From: Odontesthes bonariensis
Taxonomy: Eukaryota > Chordata > Actinopteri > Atheriniformes > Atherinopsidae
Assembly (NCBI RefSeq): GCF_027942865.1
Contig: NC_134510.1
Location: 32,238,663-32,302,662 of the forward strand
DNA: 64,000 nucleotides
Direction: 5' to 3'
The notes under the pieces are model-generated. The model saw only the letters and a list, made by a program, of their open reading frames with translations, was not told the origin of the DNA and did not search any database. The position numbers were made by a program, and so were the translations under genes. Position 1 is the stretch's first letter; every line of letters begins with the position of its first letter. Positions 33,845 to 46,430 of this stretch are shown piece by piece.

Positions 33845-33968
33845 ATGTTCCAGAGGTTCGCCAGCGCTCTGTTCGGGGATGATGTGGAAGAGCTGAGTCG
33901 TTGCAACAGACCTGGAGACGGCAAGGAGGAAGAGGAGGATGAAGACTGGATACTGGTCAACTACCTGG
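33845..33968 (+). CDS. tp53inp1: tp53inp1 coding exon 1 (N-terminus and LIR motif)
   Basis: It encodes MFQRFASALF through DEDWILVNYL. The donor g|gtaagt follows one base of a split Ala codon. The start is chosen because MFQR is invariant in the family. Confidence 0.93.
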
Positions 33969-36900
33969 GTAAGTCTGACACGCAGAAAAATAAACGTTGG
34001 GCTAGTTACACTGCCTCGCTTATTACTAGTTACTCATGATAAAGAAAGTAATGTATTAATGTAGTTGTCACATCATCGCATGTTCATCTGATGTCTCGTG
34101 TTTGTTAGTACTTACACTGGAAAGTCAGTATTTCTCATCCCTTAATGTGTACATGTATGCTCCACTTCTTTCCAGCTGTTTTGTTTATTCCCAGTTGAGT
34201 TTTGTAGATGAGGAAACTACAGAAAGCAAAAACAAAAGTAGTGACCAGAAACGCAATTTAATGACAGAATGTATTATAGAGAAGTTGGTTAACAGTACAA
34301 AACATTCCCGTTTCATATTGGGGCTTAAAAAAAAACCATCCAATGACTGTATTTCACACTCAATTTGTTACAGAAGAGTAGCTTAAATCCTGCAATGGCA
34401 TGATGTGTTTCTTTCTTTATCCACAATAACAAAAACATTTTGTGTTTCACATCGTGAGAATGTACACGTTTGGCCAGAAGAGGAGGTATGAGATGGAAAA
34501 CAGAGGCGGAACTCTGCCAACATCTTAGCTACAGACCCAACTCACAAACATTCACTCGTGACTGTTAAAGTTAGAAATACATGGTTAGGGTTAGATTTAG
34601 TTTAATCTACATGTTATGAGAAGTTTAGAAAAAAATATATATGGATATATATGGGTTTCCAAACTTGTTTATTTCCCCAAAGTCAGCTTATTTACTCTTT
34701 TCTATATTTTGTATATAGCTGTAATGAAACTGTTACACAGTATAGACATGCTGGTTCAGGTTAAAAGTACTACATGATACCCACTTTTTCTGCCATTGAA
34801 TAATTTATCAGCCATTTCCTTCATCTTCAAATAACTCCTTGGTCTAAACAGTGAAATACTCCATGATGCTCTGCCATTTATGATGTAAAATAAACACAAA
34901 ACTCAAAATAGAAACTAATGGCTGATTCATGCTTTCTGTGTACGCTTGTCAGGGTCGATCATCATTATTTTGTCCATGTGCTGAGGTTCGAGTGCAGTAT
35001 GGATTCTAAGGATTGCAGACTAAAAACCTGGTATTTACGGGACATAACTTTGGTCCTATGAGAAAAGCCATTTTTTTTAGAAGAGGCTTTGTGATGGGAT
35101 TTTCAGTCATAACAGGATACACAAATTGTGTTATTTCCCCTTTGAATTTTTCCCTTTTATTCTGCAATACACAACAAACACTAAGGCTCCTTTTTGTCCT
35201 CTTGTGAATTTGCCATTTTCCTTTTTAATGCACATCAGTAAAATGTCCCAACACATCCCCTTAAAATGTGGTATGATTGGAACTGCAGGCAAGTCTGCAG
35301 CAATTTGTTCTTTTTCATGTGGAAACCAACAATTACCTTTAAACATGCACCTTGACAGTTACAATTCAGCTCACGTGTTAGAACAGAGATAGTTAACACT
35401 CTGACTGACCTGCAGATGTTCATTTAATAACTTTGAGACATATTTAGCCCATATTAGCAGTCAGCTGATGTGTCTTGTTCCTAAAACTTTGTCATTTAAA
35501 CAAAGACTTGGCTGAACTTCAGGCAATGGCTTCTGTAGCACAGCTGGTTATAATGTGACATCATCTACATTATGCGGTGCAGCTTTAATGTTAAATCAAG
35601 TTGAAAGCTTTTTGAATTGCAGCTGCAGCACCATAAATATTTAAACAATTGCAGATGCAGGACTTTGTAGGCAGCCTCGGCTTCACAGCATAAGTTCTAA
35701 AGATGGTCATTTGATGGGTAAAACAAAAAAAAAACGTTTTTTTTTTTTAAACAAAAGCTTCTGGATACTTGTGGATCTAATAAATAAAAAAATGACAATT
35801 AAAACTTTCATAAAAAAATTAGTTTAAAAAGATGAGAGCAAAATCACATAAAGGCCGACAGTGAGACTGATTGGAAGGTCAAAAGAAAGCTCGTATACAG
35901 ATTTGAAGTTAAGATTAGTTTGTCGAACTGACACTCTATGTCCAGAGATAGAATAAACTGACATAGAGCAACAGGCTGGAATGAAAGGTAGTGTATAACT
36001 TTAGAGTTTTGTCATAGCAGGTAAAAGTGGAGCCAAGTTTCCAGAACTGTCTGAGACCAAAACCAGATCCCAGTCAAAACAGAAGTGACACAGAGAGAAG
36101 TTCATCAAGTCGCACACACTGTATGCAGCAACATGACACACTGCGGCGACTTCCAGAGGGCTCAGAGTGAATCTTGGCTCAGCTTTGCTTTGGCCCACCG
36201 TTCACCTTCCGCCAGTCTTGACTTGACTTGACAAGTCTCCGATTCCATGGCTGTGTGAATATTTCAGAGGGAAGAAGCAGACTATCTGCTCCACTTTGGT
36301 CTTTGAGGGTGGGGGTAGGATGTTAGACATCGGGCAGTTTATGGAGAAGTCAACCTGTAAGCACGCCAAACAAAAGCACACAAGGAACCTGATGGGGTAA
36401 AAATAGATCCTGATGGTTCCCTTTCTGGACCGGTGGAGGTGGACATGTATGGTCTCTGAGCTGCGTCTGACACCCCTTCATTTCTGTCTCAATTTTCCAA
36501 CAAAACTAAATTAAAAAATGGGTCATTTTAAATAGAAAGATAATTAAACATATCTGCATATATCTAAAAGAATGTGACAGGCATCACAATTCTTTTGAAA
36601 TGTAATTTTGCAATTTACTTACAGGTTTGTGAATGTCCCATCCCCATTAGCCTCCAAATGGTTGCAGCGTTGTGTTTTATAAATTATTGTTGCATGCAAA
36701 GTAAAGCTAAACTTACAGGTTCTGCAGGCTAATGCATGGGAGTTTTGAACCGAGTTGAACTGATGCTTCTCCCTCCACTCAGTAAAGAGTTGAACTGATC
36801 TGGTTGAGTGTGAATAAAGCTGTTTGCTGTACTGAAAACTTTCAGACGGAGCCTTTGTGGTCTGTAGAGGAAACTGAATTATGTGGGGTCAGGTGGTTCA

Positions 36901-39770
36901 TTTGTAATCTAGACCGACCTTATTAACCCACCGCACGGCCAGCCACAGTGTCCAAATCACTGCTGGCCCTCACTACATAAGCTCACTCCTGCTGTAGAGA
37001 CTTTCCGTCCAGTTGACTGTGCAGAGTCAACTGGACTGAAAGTCTCTGCCGGAGGAGATCTGCTGCTGATAGACTCAGTGACGGTTGTGCTGCTGCGAGG
37101 ACAAAGTGAGCATGCGACCAGCCGCTGGGCACTGAGTCAGCACTCTGCAGCTTCTCTGTCCTGTTGTGGGTAAACAAGGATTCCTCTGTGAACTCCTGAG
37201 AGTCCGAGCCAACGGGTGCTGCTCATGTCACGTGTGAAAAGGAGCTTCAAACACTTGCTCACATGCACGGAAACAATCTACATGTATACACAGCAAGAGC
37301 ACAGAGGTCATCATGGGAGATGATTCTGGGACAGTGCTATGGTCTTAAAACTGAAACTTTCCAACCTGTGTGTGCGTTTTTGTGTTGAAGAAATGAACTT
37401 AGAGTATGATAAAGATCAAACATGTCTTGTTATTTACAAGCTTTATTTAGGCACTGAAGAAAGTAGCATGTCCTTAAACAGAACTAAAATCAAACCGAGA
37501 CATCTGCTTAGTCGACACAGGGTTATTTTTAGTGTTCTGTCTGCTAGCTTGAGATCATGTTTCCACCTCACGACTTCCTGTTTCTCAGTTAATCATTAGG
37601 AGCTCATGTTGGATAAAAACAAGATTGATCCTCTGATCTGCAGCTTTTGGTGAGATTCCAGGTTTGCACCGAGCAGATATCTAGCAGGGCTGGATGTTGG
37701 CATGTTTACAGATGATTTATGCACCAAAGAATGTGCAGCGGTTGTTTCTGCTGCTTCTTGTGGAGGTAAAAAGAGATAATGCTGCTCTCTGACTGTGAGA
37801 CAGGTTTAGCAGCTCACGGCCTTGTTTTCATTCACAAACAGAAACATGTGTGCAGGCTGCGGTTTCAGTTAAACACGCCATCCGGGTTTGCCTGCAGTTC
37901 TGTGGCTGCTGGCATTCACAAAATGATTGTTTACATCTGACAGAGTCCCTGCCGCTGAATAGAAAAGCTATAGTACCTCATGCTGGCAGACTGAAGACAT
38001 TACAGTTTCACTTTGAATCAGCGAAAACAGCTTGAGAGGTAAAAGGCCTGTGAAGCTGAAAGAAGCACCATTTTCCTTTGGGGATTCATAATGTTCGTGG
38101 TATTAGTGATGCTTCTCCCTCCACTCAAAAAATCCACTACACTTTTGAGTGTCTTTCTTTTTTGTGCTTTATCGGTATGGCTCAGATTGCACATATTATA
38201 TAATATATTTCACACACTGAAACATAGATTGAAAAATAATTGTGTTTTTTAAGTCAGTTTTGTATATATAAAGTATTATGTTCGTCCATAATAGATCGAA
38301 ATAAAGTTCATCTTAGTAACTCCACCTTTTCCTCTCTCTGCAGCTGAAGCCTGCTCCAGTCACTGTAGTGATGGCCTCTCTGGATCCACAGTCAGCCCTG
38401 AGGAGGAGGAGGAGGATGAGGAGGAGGAGGGTCTGGTGATGATCCCTTCCCCTATAGGCAGCCCTGCTATCCGCTATGCCTCCTGTACCTCCCTCAACTC
38501 CACGGCCGACACGGACCCAGACGGCGGCGCAGAGGAGGAAGATGATGTGGACGAGGAGGAGGGCGGCTTTCTGCGTCTGGACGCCTGCTCTCTGGAGGAG
38601 AGCTGGTTTGTCACCCCCCCACCCTGCTTCACTGGCTGCAGCAGCCAGCCAGTCCTCCTGGAGACCAGCCCTCTGGAGAACCTGCTGATCGAGCACCCCA
38701 GCATGTCCGTCTATGCCCACCACAGCCCTCCACGACTGACCCTTGACCACCTGCAACGACGCTCACTTGACCAGGAACTGGACTTTTTGTCCAGCAGTAT
38801 GTCCACAGATTCGACAGGCGCAGGTGGAAAGGAGAAGGCAAGATGCCCGCTGGATGGACCTCGGCACAGGTAGAATCATTCAAATCCAGTTAGAATGATT
38901 TTTTTGTTGAAAGATAGAATTAGTGAAAGAATCCAGGTTCTGATGCAGAGAATTCGGTTTTAATCCAGATATTCTCTCATAAGCATTTAGTCTTTTTATA
39001 CTTTTCATTCATATCATGAACTAAGTAGCTTTGTTATTTCACAACACAAATTGATGCTGTTGTTGTAGTTTGGCTTCCTCACAGTTTTAAATGTGAAATT
39101 TTTACTGTGGAGAGAGTGAACAAAACAAAGAAATACGTCATCTGAAGGCACATTAAACAGAGAAAAGGTGAAATTATATCCAAACTATTTTAGTCCAATT
39201 AAATCCATTTATGGTTGTAGATGTAGCTGTAATCTAATATCCATCAGTAGTCTCTGGGCAGAGGGTGTTGGCAATATAAATATAGATATAGATAGTTATA
39301 TAGATATCTAAAAACTAAAAGGGGCCATAGAAGGATACGAGGAAGTGGCATAAATCATTCATTTACACTGTAGTGATTTCAGAGGTAATAAAATGTATTG
39401 AATTTGGTTTTGAGAGTATAATAGGATCTCTGACATAAGAGGAACCAGAGTTTACTTGGCTTTTCATTTACCTCATAGATTAGTAAAATCATTCTCAGTT
39501 CCCTGTCAGCTAATCTGCTCGGTGTTGCTCTTTTCTGCCCCCTGCAGGCCAGAGATGGCAGTCGTGCAGCGCCGCTCCGGCCTCCACTCCCCCTGCTATG
39601 CCGCGGCTCTCGCCGCCCACAACGGCCTTCTGCAGCAGCGGCCGGGTAACGCCACCCAACGCACCCAGCCGCTGTCCCGCAAGGCCCTGCGGCGCCTCAA
39701 CCTGCTGCGCCCCCCGAAATCCGGCACAATGCACCTGCACCAGCCCAGCCAGAGGCACCTCAACTTCTGA
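33845..39770 (+). CDS. tp53inp1: tumor protein p53-inducible nuclear protein 1
   Basis: Three coding exons (33845-33968, 38344-38869, 39548-39770) give 290 aa. The protein is a p53-induced stress regulator that shuttles between the nucleus, where it modulates p53 and p73, and autophagosomes, where it binds LC3/GATE-16. MFQRF opens the protein as in the family. An LC3-interacting motif sits at W35-I-L-V38 after an acidic run (EEEEDEDWILVNYL). The PEST-like acidic middle is followed by the conserved block LEESWFVTPPPCF and SPLENLLIEHPSMSVYA, then CYAAALAAHNGLL and PLSRKALRRLNLLRPP near the C-terminus. At 290 aa it is longer than human TP53INP1 (240 aa), through acidic insertions. Adjacency to ccne2 and the WILV and CYxAALAAH motifs favour INP1 over INP2. 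Confidence 0.93.
33969..38343 (+). other. tp53inp1 intron 2, 4.4 kb
   Basis: No exon was recognised. A 23-bp near-perfect hairpin lies at 36996-37047. The remainder is AT-rich unique DNA. Confidence 0.6.
36996..37047. repeat. 52-nt near-perfect hairpin
   Basis: The 23-nt arms at 36996-37018 and 37025-37047 pair at 22 of 23 positions around the loop gtgcag. The single mismatch is C37006 against T37037. The short loop and lack of flanking stem argue against a typical pre-miRNA. Confidence 0.85.
38344..38869 (+). CDS. tp53inp1: tp53inp1 coding exon 2 (acidic region, conserved SWFVTPPPCF block)
   Basis: It starts AEACSSHCSDG and includes two acidic runs, the SLEESWFVTPPPCF block and LIEHPSMSVYAHH. 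It ends in a split Arg codon before gtagaa. Confidence 0.95.
38870..39547 (+). other. tp53inp1 intron 3, 0.7 kb
   Basis: Short AT-rich intron without other features. The acceptor is cccctgcag at 39539-39547. Confidence 0.7.
39548..39770 (+). CDS. tp53inp1: tp53inp1 coding exon 3 (CYAAALAAH and basic C-terminus)
   Basis: It encodes PEMAVVQRRSGLHSPCYAAA and the basic C-terminus ending QRHLNF, similar to the family end PRQYNY. The stop TGA is at 39768-39770. Confidence 0.94.
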
Positions 39771-42700
39771 GGTGTCCTGACATCACCTTCATCATCATCA
39801 GCGTCAGTACAGTACAGGGATCCAACGCTGGCCACCAACAAACACCCACCTCAGTTTTTTTTTTTCACTCTTTGTCAAGAAACCAACACCAGCAACCAGC
39901 GAGTCCAGAATCAGCCACTGATGACCCACCTGAACTGTTCTGATCGGAAATCTGATTGGGCGGTGAAATAGGGATCGTGGCTGGTGTATTTTTTTCTCAT
40001 CGTATCAGGTTCATGGCCAGTGAAGAGATTCCATTCTTCTCTCCTCATCTTCTTCTTCATTTATCCGTTCTCCTTTATATTGATGCTGAGTAGGGAGGTG
40101 AGAGGAAGAGCTCGTCAAGTGCTCCCCCTCCCTCCTTCAGCCAATTCATCCTCTTTTTCTGACTACTTTGTGTCCAATCACAGAGAGAAAGCGGTGACAC
40201 AATGACTCCCTCTTTTTCTCTTTCTTCTTCTTGTTCTTAACGGACGACTTAACGTGTAGAATCAATGCTGTAGGTCACTTTATTCGGCGGCAGGTTCACG
40301 GCGTGGCAGGATGATCCCCTGGTGTCGTTTCAGGGTCTCACAGAGTAACGATCGTTAGTCTGGCATCTTTTTGGGCAACTTGACATGACAGCTGGAGACA
40401 TTTCAGGCCATAAATCACTTGAATATGTACAGTGCGGCAGCACAAGGTTTCCATTTAATCAGAGAGGAGTGTTGCGATGAGACTTTGAGCTCAGAGAGTT
40501 GCCAGTGTCAGCATGTCCACACTGGAGGCTGCTGCAGCAGGAAAACAAAACCTTAAAGGGAAAAAAAAATCCCCTTAAGTAATCTAACATTGTTACAATC
40601 TAGAACTATTTTCAAGTTGCTTTATCTGTTTTTGTCTTGATTGAGACAGTGCATTTCACAAGAGGACAGGGTACATTCTGAGTCCATATTTGAAAGGCTT
40701 TTATAGTGCAATAGAAAATCACTGCCTCTTTAAACATTAAATACTTGATCAGTCACTTCCATTTGATTTTTGTATCATGTTGCCATTCAAACTATTTCAA
40801 CACAATATTTACTGTAGCCCTATTTAACAAACTTGAAAACAATCTAGACTGGAAGATGTTGCGTTTGCAGCTTTTCCTGTGAAACCAGAGGGTGCAGTAA
40901 CTGAAAACTGAGAGACAGAACAGAGAGTTGCAACATAATTAGACTCACACTCACCCCTGAACTGTAGCTGCTTTGCCTCTTGGTCTCTTTTCTGCTCTTG
41001 TCGATGCAGATGTTGATTTTTTTTTTTTTTTGTTTTCATTGAATTTCCCTCTTACTTTCTGTGTTTGACTCTTTTTTTTTTTTTTATTCACTTGACCTTA
41101 TATTTTCACTAAAACGAGCGGTTATTTGCGAAATCTGAAAGCATCACAGTTACAAATGAAGCCAGAAATGCAGAACAAAACTCCAATAATCAACAAGTAA
41201 CTGTTTCAGAGCCTTTCTTGGGGGGGATTTGTCCCTTTAGTTTCTTGCCCTTTGACCTCTACAGCGCCACCAATTTGTTAAGTTCAAAGCCTCCTGCAGC
41301 ACCGCCTGAACCTGCCTCTGACTTTATAATTCAGTACTTGTTTTTTTTTTAATACAAAATGAAAAAAAGACGGTTAAAATGACTGGGTTAAACATCACTA
41401 AACGCCTTGTTGTAACGGTAGCTTTGAGATGAATAGAAATGTAAAAAAACAAAAAAATTTGTGTAAAAACAAAAAAAAAATTCCAAAAGAAAAGAAAAAA
41501 CAAATTACATATCAGTATGAAGTTATATGCGTATATGGTTTCTTGCTTAGGTATGTTTGACTGTGTTAGTGAGCAATCTGTTGCATGGTTGTAGAGTTAT
41601 GTTGGTGTCACGATGGTGGAAAAAAGAAAAGAAAATCGACTATTTTTTTCTTTTTGTTTGTTCTCAAATGAATCTGCAGTCCACTTCTCAGGGTCACAAC
41701 CAATCACCTTTACACTTTAGGAAAATGCAGATTTACTTGACGGCTAATGATTCTTTGCTCATGCTCGGACTTTTCCAGCTTTTTCCCTGCGAGCTTTCCC
41801 TCATGAAAACGTCTGTGAGAAATACTTTTTACTTTTAGTTTTGTGTCTCAAAGGCTTCTTTTGGTCCCGGACTGGGAAAATAAACTATGACTTTGACTGT
41901 TGGGAATCCATCGAGATGCAGAGAAACTGTTGGTCTTTTTCAGCTATGTTTATAGTATTTTTGGTAAATTGTACCTAACATGGTTTTAGAAATGTACTTT
42001 ATATTATTTCAGCTTTTTCTATTTTCTATGCTAAATTAGTTACATTTTGTTTAACTGATATTTAAACCAAAAAAGTAGCAGTGATCTTTAACCTTTCACT
42101 AGTGGGTAATACTGATGTTCTTTTTTGTGTGTGTGTGTGTGTGTTGCTGAAGTGTTTGTTAACAGCTCTAGGCCTCGGTGCTCTGAAATAGTGGACTTCT
42201 TTCACGTTTTAATGTGTCTGCTGTAGGGAAAGTGGAGCCCAGGCCGAGTCACCACACTGCAGGAGGAGAGAAATATTCAATCATACAAAGTGACAAAAGT
42301 CTATGGAAGAACTTTACTTCCAGGAAAAGAAAAAAAGAAAACCTAGAATAACATTTAAAGTCAAAATTGCGAGACATGTAAATATTGTTGTCAGAGTTAC
42401 TCAAATGTAACTCACATTTTAATTTTCTTACTCGTTAAATAATTTGTTTTTTTCATCGTTTGTTTTTGTTGAAATATTTTTTTTACCTACTTTTAAATTT
42501 GATAAAACTTGATTAATCTTTTATTTTTTTTAATTCAAGGTTATGAGCAAATAATTTTGGCTTGTGTGTGTGTGTGTTTTTTTTGTTCTTTTTTTATCCT
42601 GCAGAAATGGACTTCAGTTTTTAGAAATATCTTGAAACGAGTGAAGGCTTCTAACTTAACATTTCGCTGATTTACTGTCTAGAAAATTCTTTGAATGTGG

Positions 42701-43875
42701 TCAAATCCGATCCATCGTTACTAGATCATCATCGGAGACCTGCTAAGATAAAGTCAATCAGTTTAAAGTCACAGTTAGGGGAATGGATTCTGCTTGAAGA
42801 TAAGTCAGTCCAGTATGAACACATTTAATGACATCTCATTTTAAGAACCAGAAAACGTTCAGCCGCTTCTGATGAAAACTTTTTTGTAGTGTGGTCCCTT
42901 GTCTTTGGTTGTATTGATTGAATGGTAGCATCATTAAGAAAGCTCTAACACATGTTTGTTCGGCGCCTGTGTGATTTGTTGTAAATAATATGATATGGAG
43001 TGGGTCTCTGGTGTATGTAAGCCTTTCTTTTTGTTCTTGAATGTCTCACTTTCTCTGCTATCTACCTTTGCAATCACAAGTGATGATATATTGTGTTACT
43101 GCAATGTTTTTGAAAAAGACAAGCTTAAAGAGAGAAGGGATCGGAGATGTCGGAGGCTCCTCATGCTGTCAGGAGCCTTAAACGTTTTATTTGTGTTCTC
43201 GTTTCTGTTCTCAGCTCATCTCTCCATCAGCAAACTAACAGGGATTTCTAATGTTTTTGTTCAATGCCTTGAAATTTGTGGATCATGTGCCTTCCAGGTT
43301 GAAATGTTATAATGACAATGCATCAATGAAGAACTTGAACTTTTTCTCTTTTTTTAATGCTCCAATTGGACTTAATAGATACAAACAGACATCAGAAACC
43401 AACTATGCATCACTCGGGGGAAGCTCATACGCTCTCGCCGCCACCATCCGCCGAGTCCGAGTACAGGTTTTCTAATGACTCAACAAACCAGACAGAATGA
43501 TGTAGCAAAATATTTTTTCTTTTTTCACCTGTCTTTTTGTTTTTAAGTGTGAAGAATATCTTGTGGCATTTTATTTTTCACCAAGTGTTAGATGTGTTTT
43601 TTTTTTGTGTAGTTTACTGGAAAAATACAGCACTTTGCCAAAAAGAAAAAAAAGGTGTAGGAATTTTAGGGTTAACTTTTTATTTATCGATATAACTGGT
43701 CTCCTTCTTTGTATTTTGGATATATGACAAATTAATTCACTCTGTTCTGATGTCAGAAACAAAAAAGAAAAAAAAAGCTAATACAGGAGTGGGGTCATCT
43801 GTTTTGGAACTGTAATAGTTAATACATGTGATCTCTTATTCGCCTATAATAAATGTTTTCATACACAAATCTCTG
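39771..43875 (+). other. tp53inp1: tp53inp1 3' UTR, 4.1 kb
   Basis: AT-rich, with no other gene, and ending at an AATAAA at 43848-43853. A (GT)n tract lies at about 42125-42144. GCACTTT at 43630-43636 fits a miR-17-family seed match near the 3' end. A long 3' UTR is usual for this gene in vertebrates. Confidence 0.75.
43848..43853 (+). terminator. tp53inp1 poly(A) signal AATAAA
   Basis: Canonical hexamer, followed by tctgtctcagtctgttgtgtc, a suitable GT-rich downstream element. Confidence 0.7.
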
Positions 43876-44445
43876 TCTCAGTCTGTTGTGTCTTTACTCT
43901 TCTTTGGATGAAACCATGGTTTTAATGTATCATTCTTGAACAGCGCTGCGCTGGACGCAGGCTGCTGCAGCAACCCGAGTTCTATAGTGACTTACTTTAT
44001 ATCTTCTACTGACATTAGATTTCAGGTCATTATAGGCTTTAAACTTAACCTAAAATCAAATCAGCTTCAAGTTTGATGCAGTCTTAGTAAATGAAGACAC
44101 CCTACACTATAATTAAAACATAGTGGCACTTAGATTTTACATGGTTTTGATCCATACATCAAACTTTATCCATTTAGTGCTTTTATTCAAGTCAAATTTC
44201 ACTAAAAGTGGTTGACAGACACACAGAATGATAAATGTGGACTAGAAAAACAAGCTTTGCTCCAAGATACAAGAAAAATACAAACACAGAAAAAGGCCAT
44301 TTGATAAATCAAATAAGCAGCATAACAAAAACATTATAAATTGTAAATATAAGGATATGATCAAACTTATTTAAGAGTTAATGGAATATAGTCACATTGC
44401 TTTGCAACTCTTTATTTACTTTCACATCTATTTATTGCAACTTTA
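43876..44445. other. intergenic sequence upstream of the L2 fragment
   Basis: AT-rich DNA without recognisable features. Confidence 0.5.
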
Positions 44446-45111
44446 GGCAACATGTGCGCAGTGGACAGGAGAAGGAGTACATGGACCTTGTGGAGTCCTT
44501 CTATGGCTGGACCAAAAAGAAATGTTTGTTCCTCAACACTACCAAGACCAAAGAGCTGGTGGTGGACTTCAGGAGATCTAAAACTCCATGCCAGTCAGTC
44601 TGCATTGATGGAGGGGACATAGAGACTGTTCAGACCTGCAGATACCTGGGGGTGGTGCTGGATAATAAACTGGAGTGGTCTGCCAGCATAGAAGCAGTGT
44701 ACAGGAGGAGCCTGAGCCGTCTCTTCTTCCTGAGACGGCTCAGGTCCTTCAATGTCTGCAGTGATATGATGTGCATGTTTTATCACACTATCATTAAGAG
44801 TGCACTGTTCTATGCTGCTGTCTGCTGGGGGAGTTGCACTACAGACAAAAACTGTGGGCGCCTGGACAAACTGGTGAAAAAGGCTGGTTCTGTTGTTGGC
44901 AGAAGGCTGGACCCTCTCGGTGCTGTGGTCTCCAAAACCGTCTGTTTTGGAGAATAATAAACATATTTGTAGTATTTTTATTTTTATTGGTATTATTATT
45001 GTTGTTGTTAATATACAATCATCGTAAATATCGTAATACTAATTTGAATTTCCCCCATTGGGGGATGAATAAAGCATTTTTCCATTCTATTCCATTCTAT
45101 GTCTTTATAGG
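44446..45111 (+). mobile_element. L2/Maui LINE 3' fragment (reverse transcriptase C-terminus, 3' UTR, tail)
   Basis: The plus strand encodes the end of the reverse transcriptase: NTTKTKELVVDFRRSKT, CRYLGVVLDNKLEW, LFFLRRLRSFNVCSDMM and FYAAVCWGS, with the frame closing at 44957. A short 3' UTR with atgaataaagc and a tandem attct/attcc tail at about 45090-45111 follows. It is severely 5'-truncated and lies in the opposite orientation to the nagpa-intron copy. Confidence 0.88.
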
Positions 45112-45119
45112 TACTCTTT

Positions 45120-45780
45120 GTTTGTCACGGGCATTAAGTGACTGTGGTTTTTAACTTTGTATAATTTTGCATTAGTTTTGACAAAGCTAATCCTTGCATT
45201 AGTTTTGTCTCCACCATTTTGTATCTTTCTGTGATTGTTTTAGAGCTAAATAGTCAATTTACTTCTCTTAGTTGTCTTTTTGCTTAATTTTATTGACGTT
45301 AGTTTATAGAACTGTGATTATGATGTCCCTCAGCAGTCCTGTAAAGTGTCTCTTTGCTGTTGTTTGACTGTTTTCATTGTGTGAATGCTGAGTTGTTTTA
45401 GGATCTCTGGTTACTTTATGTCTCTTTGTTGACGTCTTACATCTCATTCTGGAGATATTGTTTGTGCTTATGGTCATATGTCTTTTTGTAATCAATTCAT
45501 GTCACTTTCTATATTTTTGCATCTTTCTAGGGTCATTTAGAGTCTCTTTCTGTGGGCATTTGGTGTCCTACGGTGTTTCACTGGTATTTTTTCATCATTT
45601 GTGATTGATTTTCTTACATCTATGTGACTGTCTTCTTCCCTTTCAAGTAGTTAGGAGTCTTTGTGGTGCAGCTTTGCATCTTAATGTGATCAGTTTGTGC
45701 TTCTGTGCTTCTTTGTGTAACTTAGAAACTACTTTGAGTGGGTTTGTTTTGTTTTTGTCTGTTTGAGAATCTCTTTGGGA
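45120..45780. repeat. degenerate T-rich minisatellite, inverted relative of the 26985-27480 array
   Basis: Variants of tttgtctctttttgtatcattttgtgtc-like units recur across about 650 bp (gtgtctctttgctg, tatgtctctttgttg, gagtctctttctgtg, gcatctttctagggtcattt). They read as the reverse complement of the A-rich units at 27 kb. Confidence 0.5.
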
Positions 45781-45939
45781 AGTTAATTAACGTTTCACGA
45801 GATAAAATGATGTTTCACGCATTCATTCATTGTTAAATGCTAAATGAAACCCCGAAGTCAGCACAGTTCCTCTGCAGCTCGGTTTGACAGCTGCTCCACG
45901 TGCTGAGAATGTTTACATTCAACGGAGGAAGCACGCGGC

Positions 45940-46430
45940 TGTCACCGCTCGCCCTCTCATTGGCTTGACGTCACGGAGATTCCTCCCACAGGCGGGACTT
46001 TCATGCGGAAGTAGTTTTGATACCGCGTAAAACTTATGTAATAACTCTGTAAAATCCAAGATATATTTTAAGTGACCAACGCGAAACGACTCTCCAACGT
46101 GTATCGAGTCGTTAAAGTTCAACCGGAATATACGGAAAGCGGTGTTTACTTCATAAAACGTTCCTGCGCTTCGGTAACCGTTAGAAATGAATACAATCTT
46201 TGGTAAAATACGGTGAAAACCGCGTTTAACTTCACCTAACAGTTATATGAAATCATCTCGTAGAGGAGCTAAGTAAACTGACCACTTTTAAACTGCTCCG
46301 TGTTGCTCATTTGTAAAATCGACGTTCAGATTTGAACATTTAGCGCGTTTATGTTAACCGGGAACGCGCATGCGCACTGGCACAGCGAGCAGATGCGGAT
46401 ATAAAGATTGGCGCCGGCGCCACAGCTGAT
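45940..46430 (+). promoter_or_regulatory. ccne2 promoter region
   Basis: Upstream elements are an inverted CCAAT (cattggc, about 45958), a perfect CRE TGACGTCA at 45966-45973 and ggcgggac (about 45992). Close to the inferred start are a TATA-like tataaag (46400-46406) and the palindromic E2F-like ttggcgccggcgcc (from 46408). E2F-driven G1/S transcription is established for CCNE genes; start placement here is inferred. Confidence 0.6.

Noticed and set aside
38476-38883. Frames on both strands over tp53inp1 exon 2
   Set aside because: GC-rich acidic codons leave other frames open; only the plus frame with SWFVTPPPCF is conserved.
44397-44957. 186-aa open frame as a possible host gene
   Set aside because: It is the C-terminal end of an L2 reverse transcriptase with a typical 3' tail.
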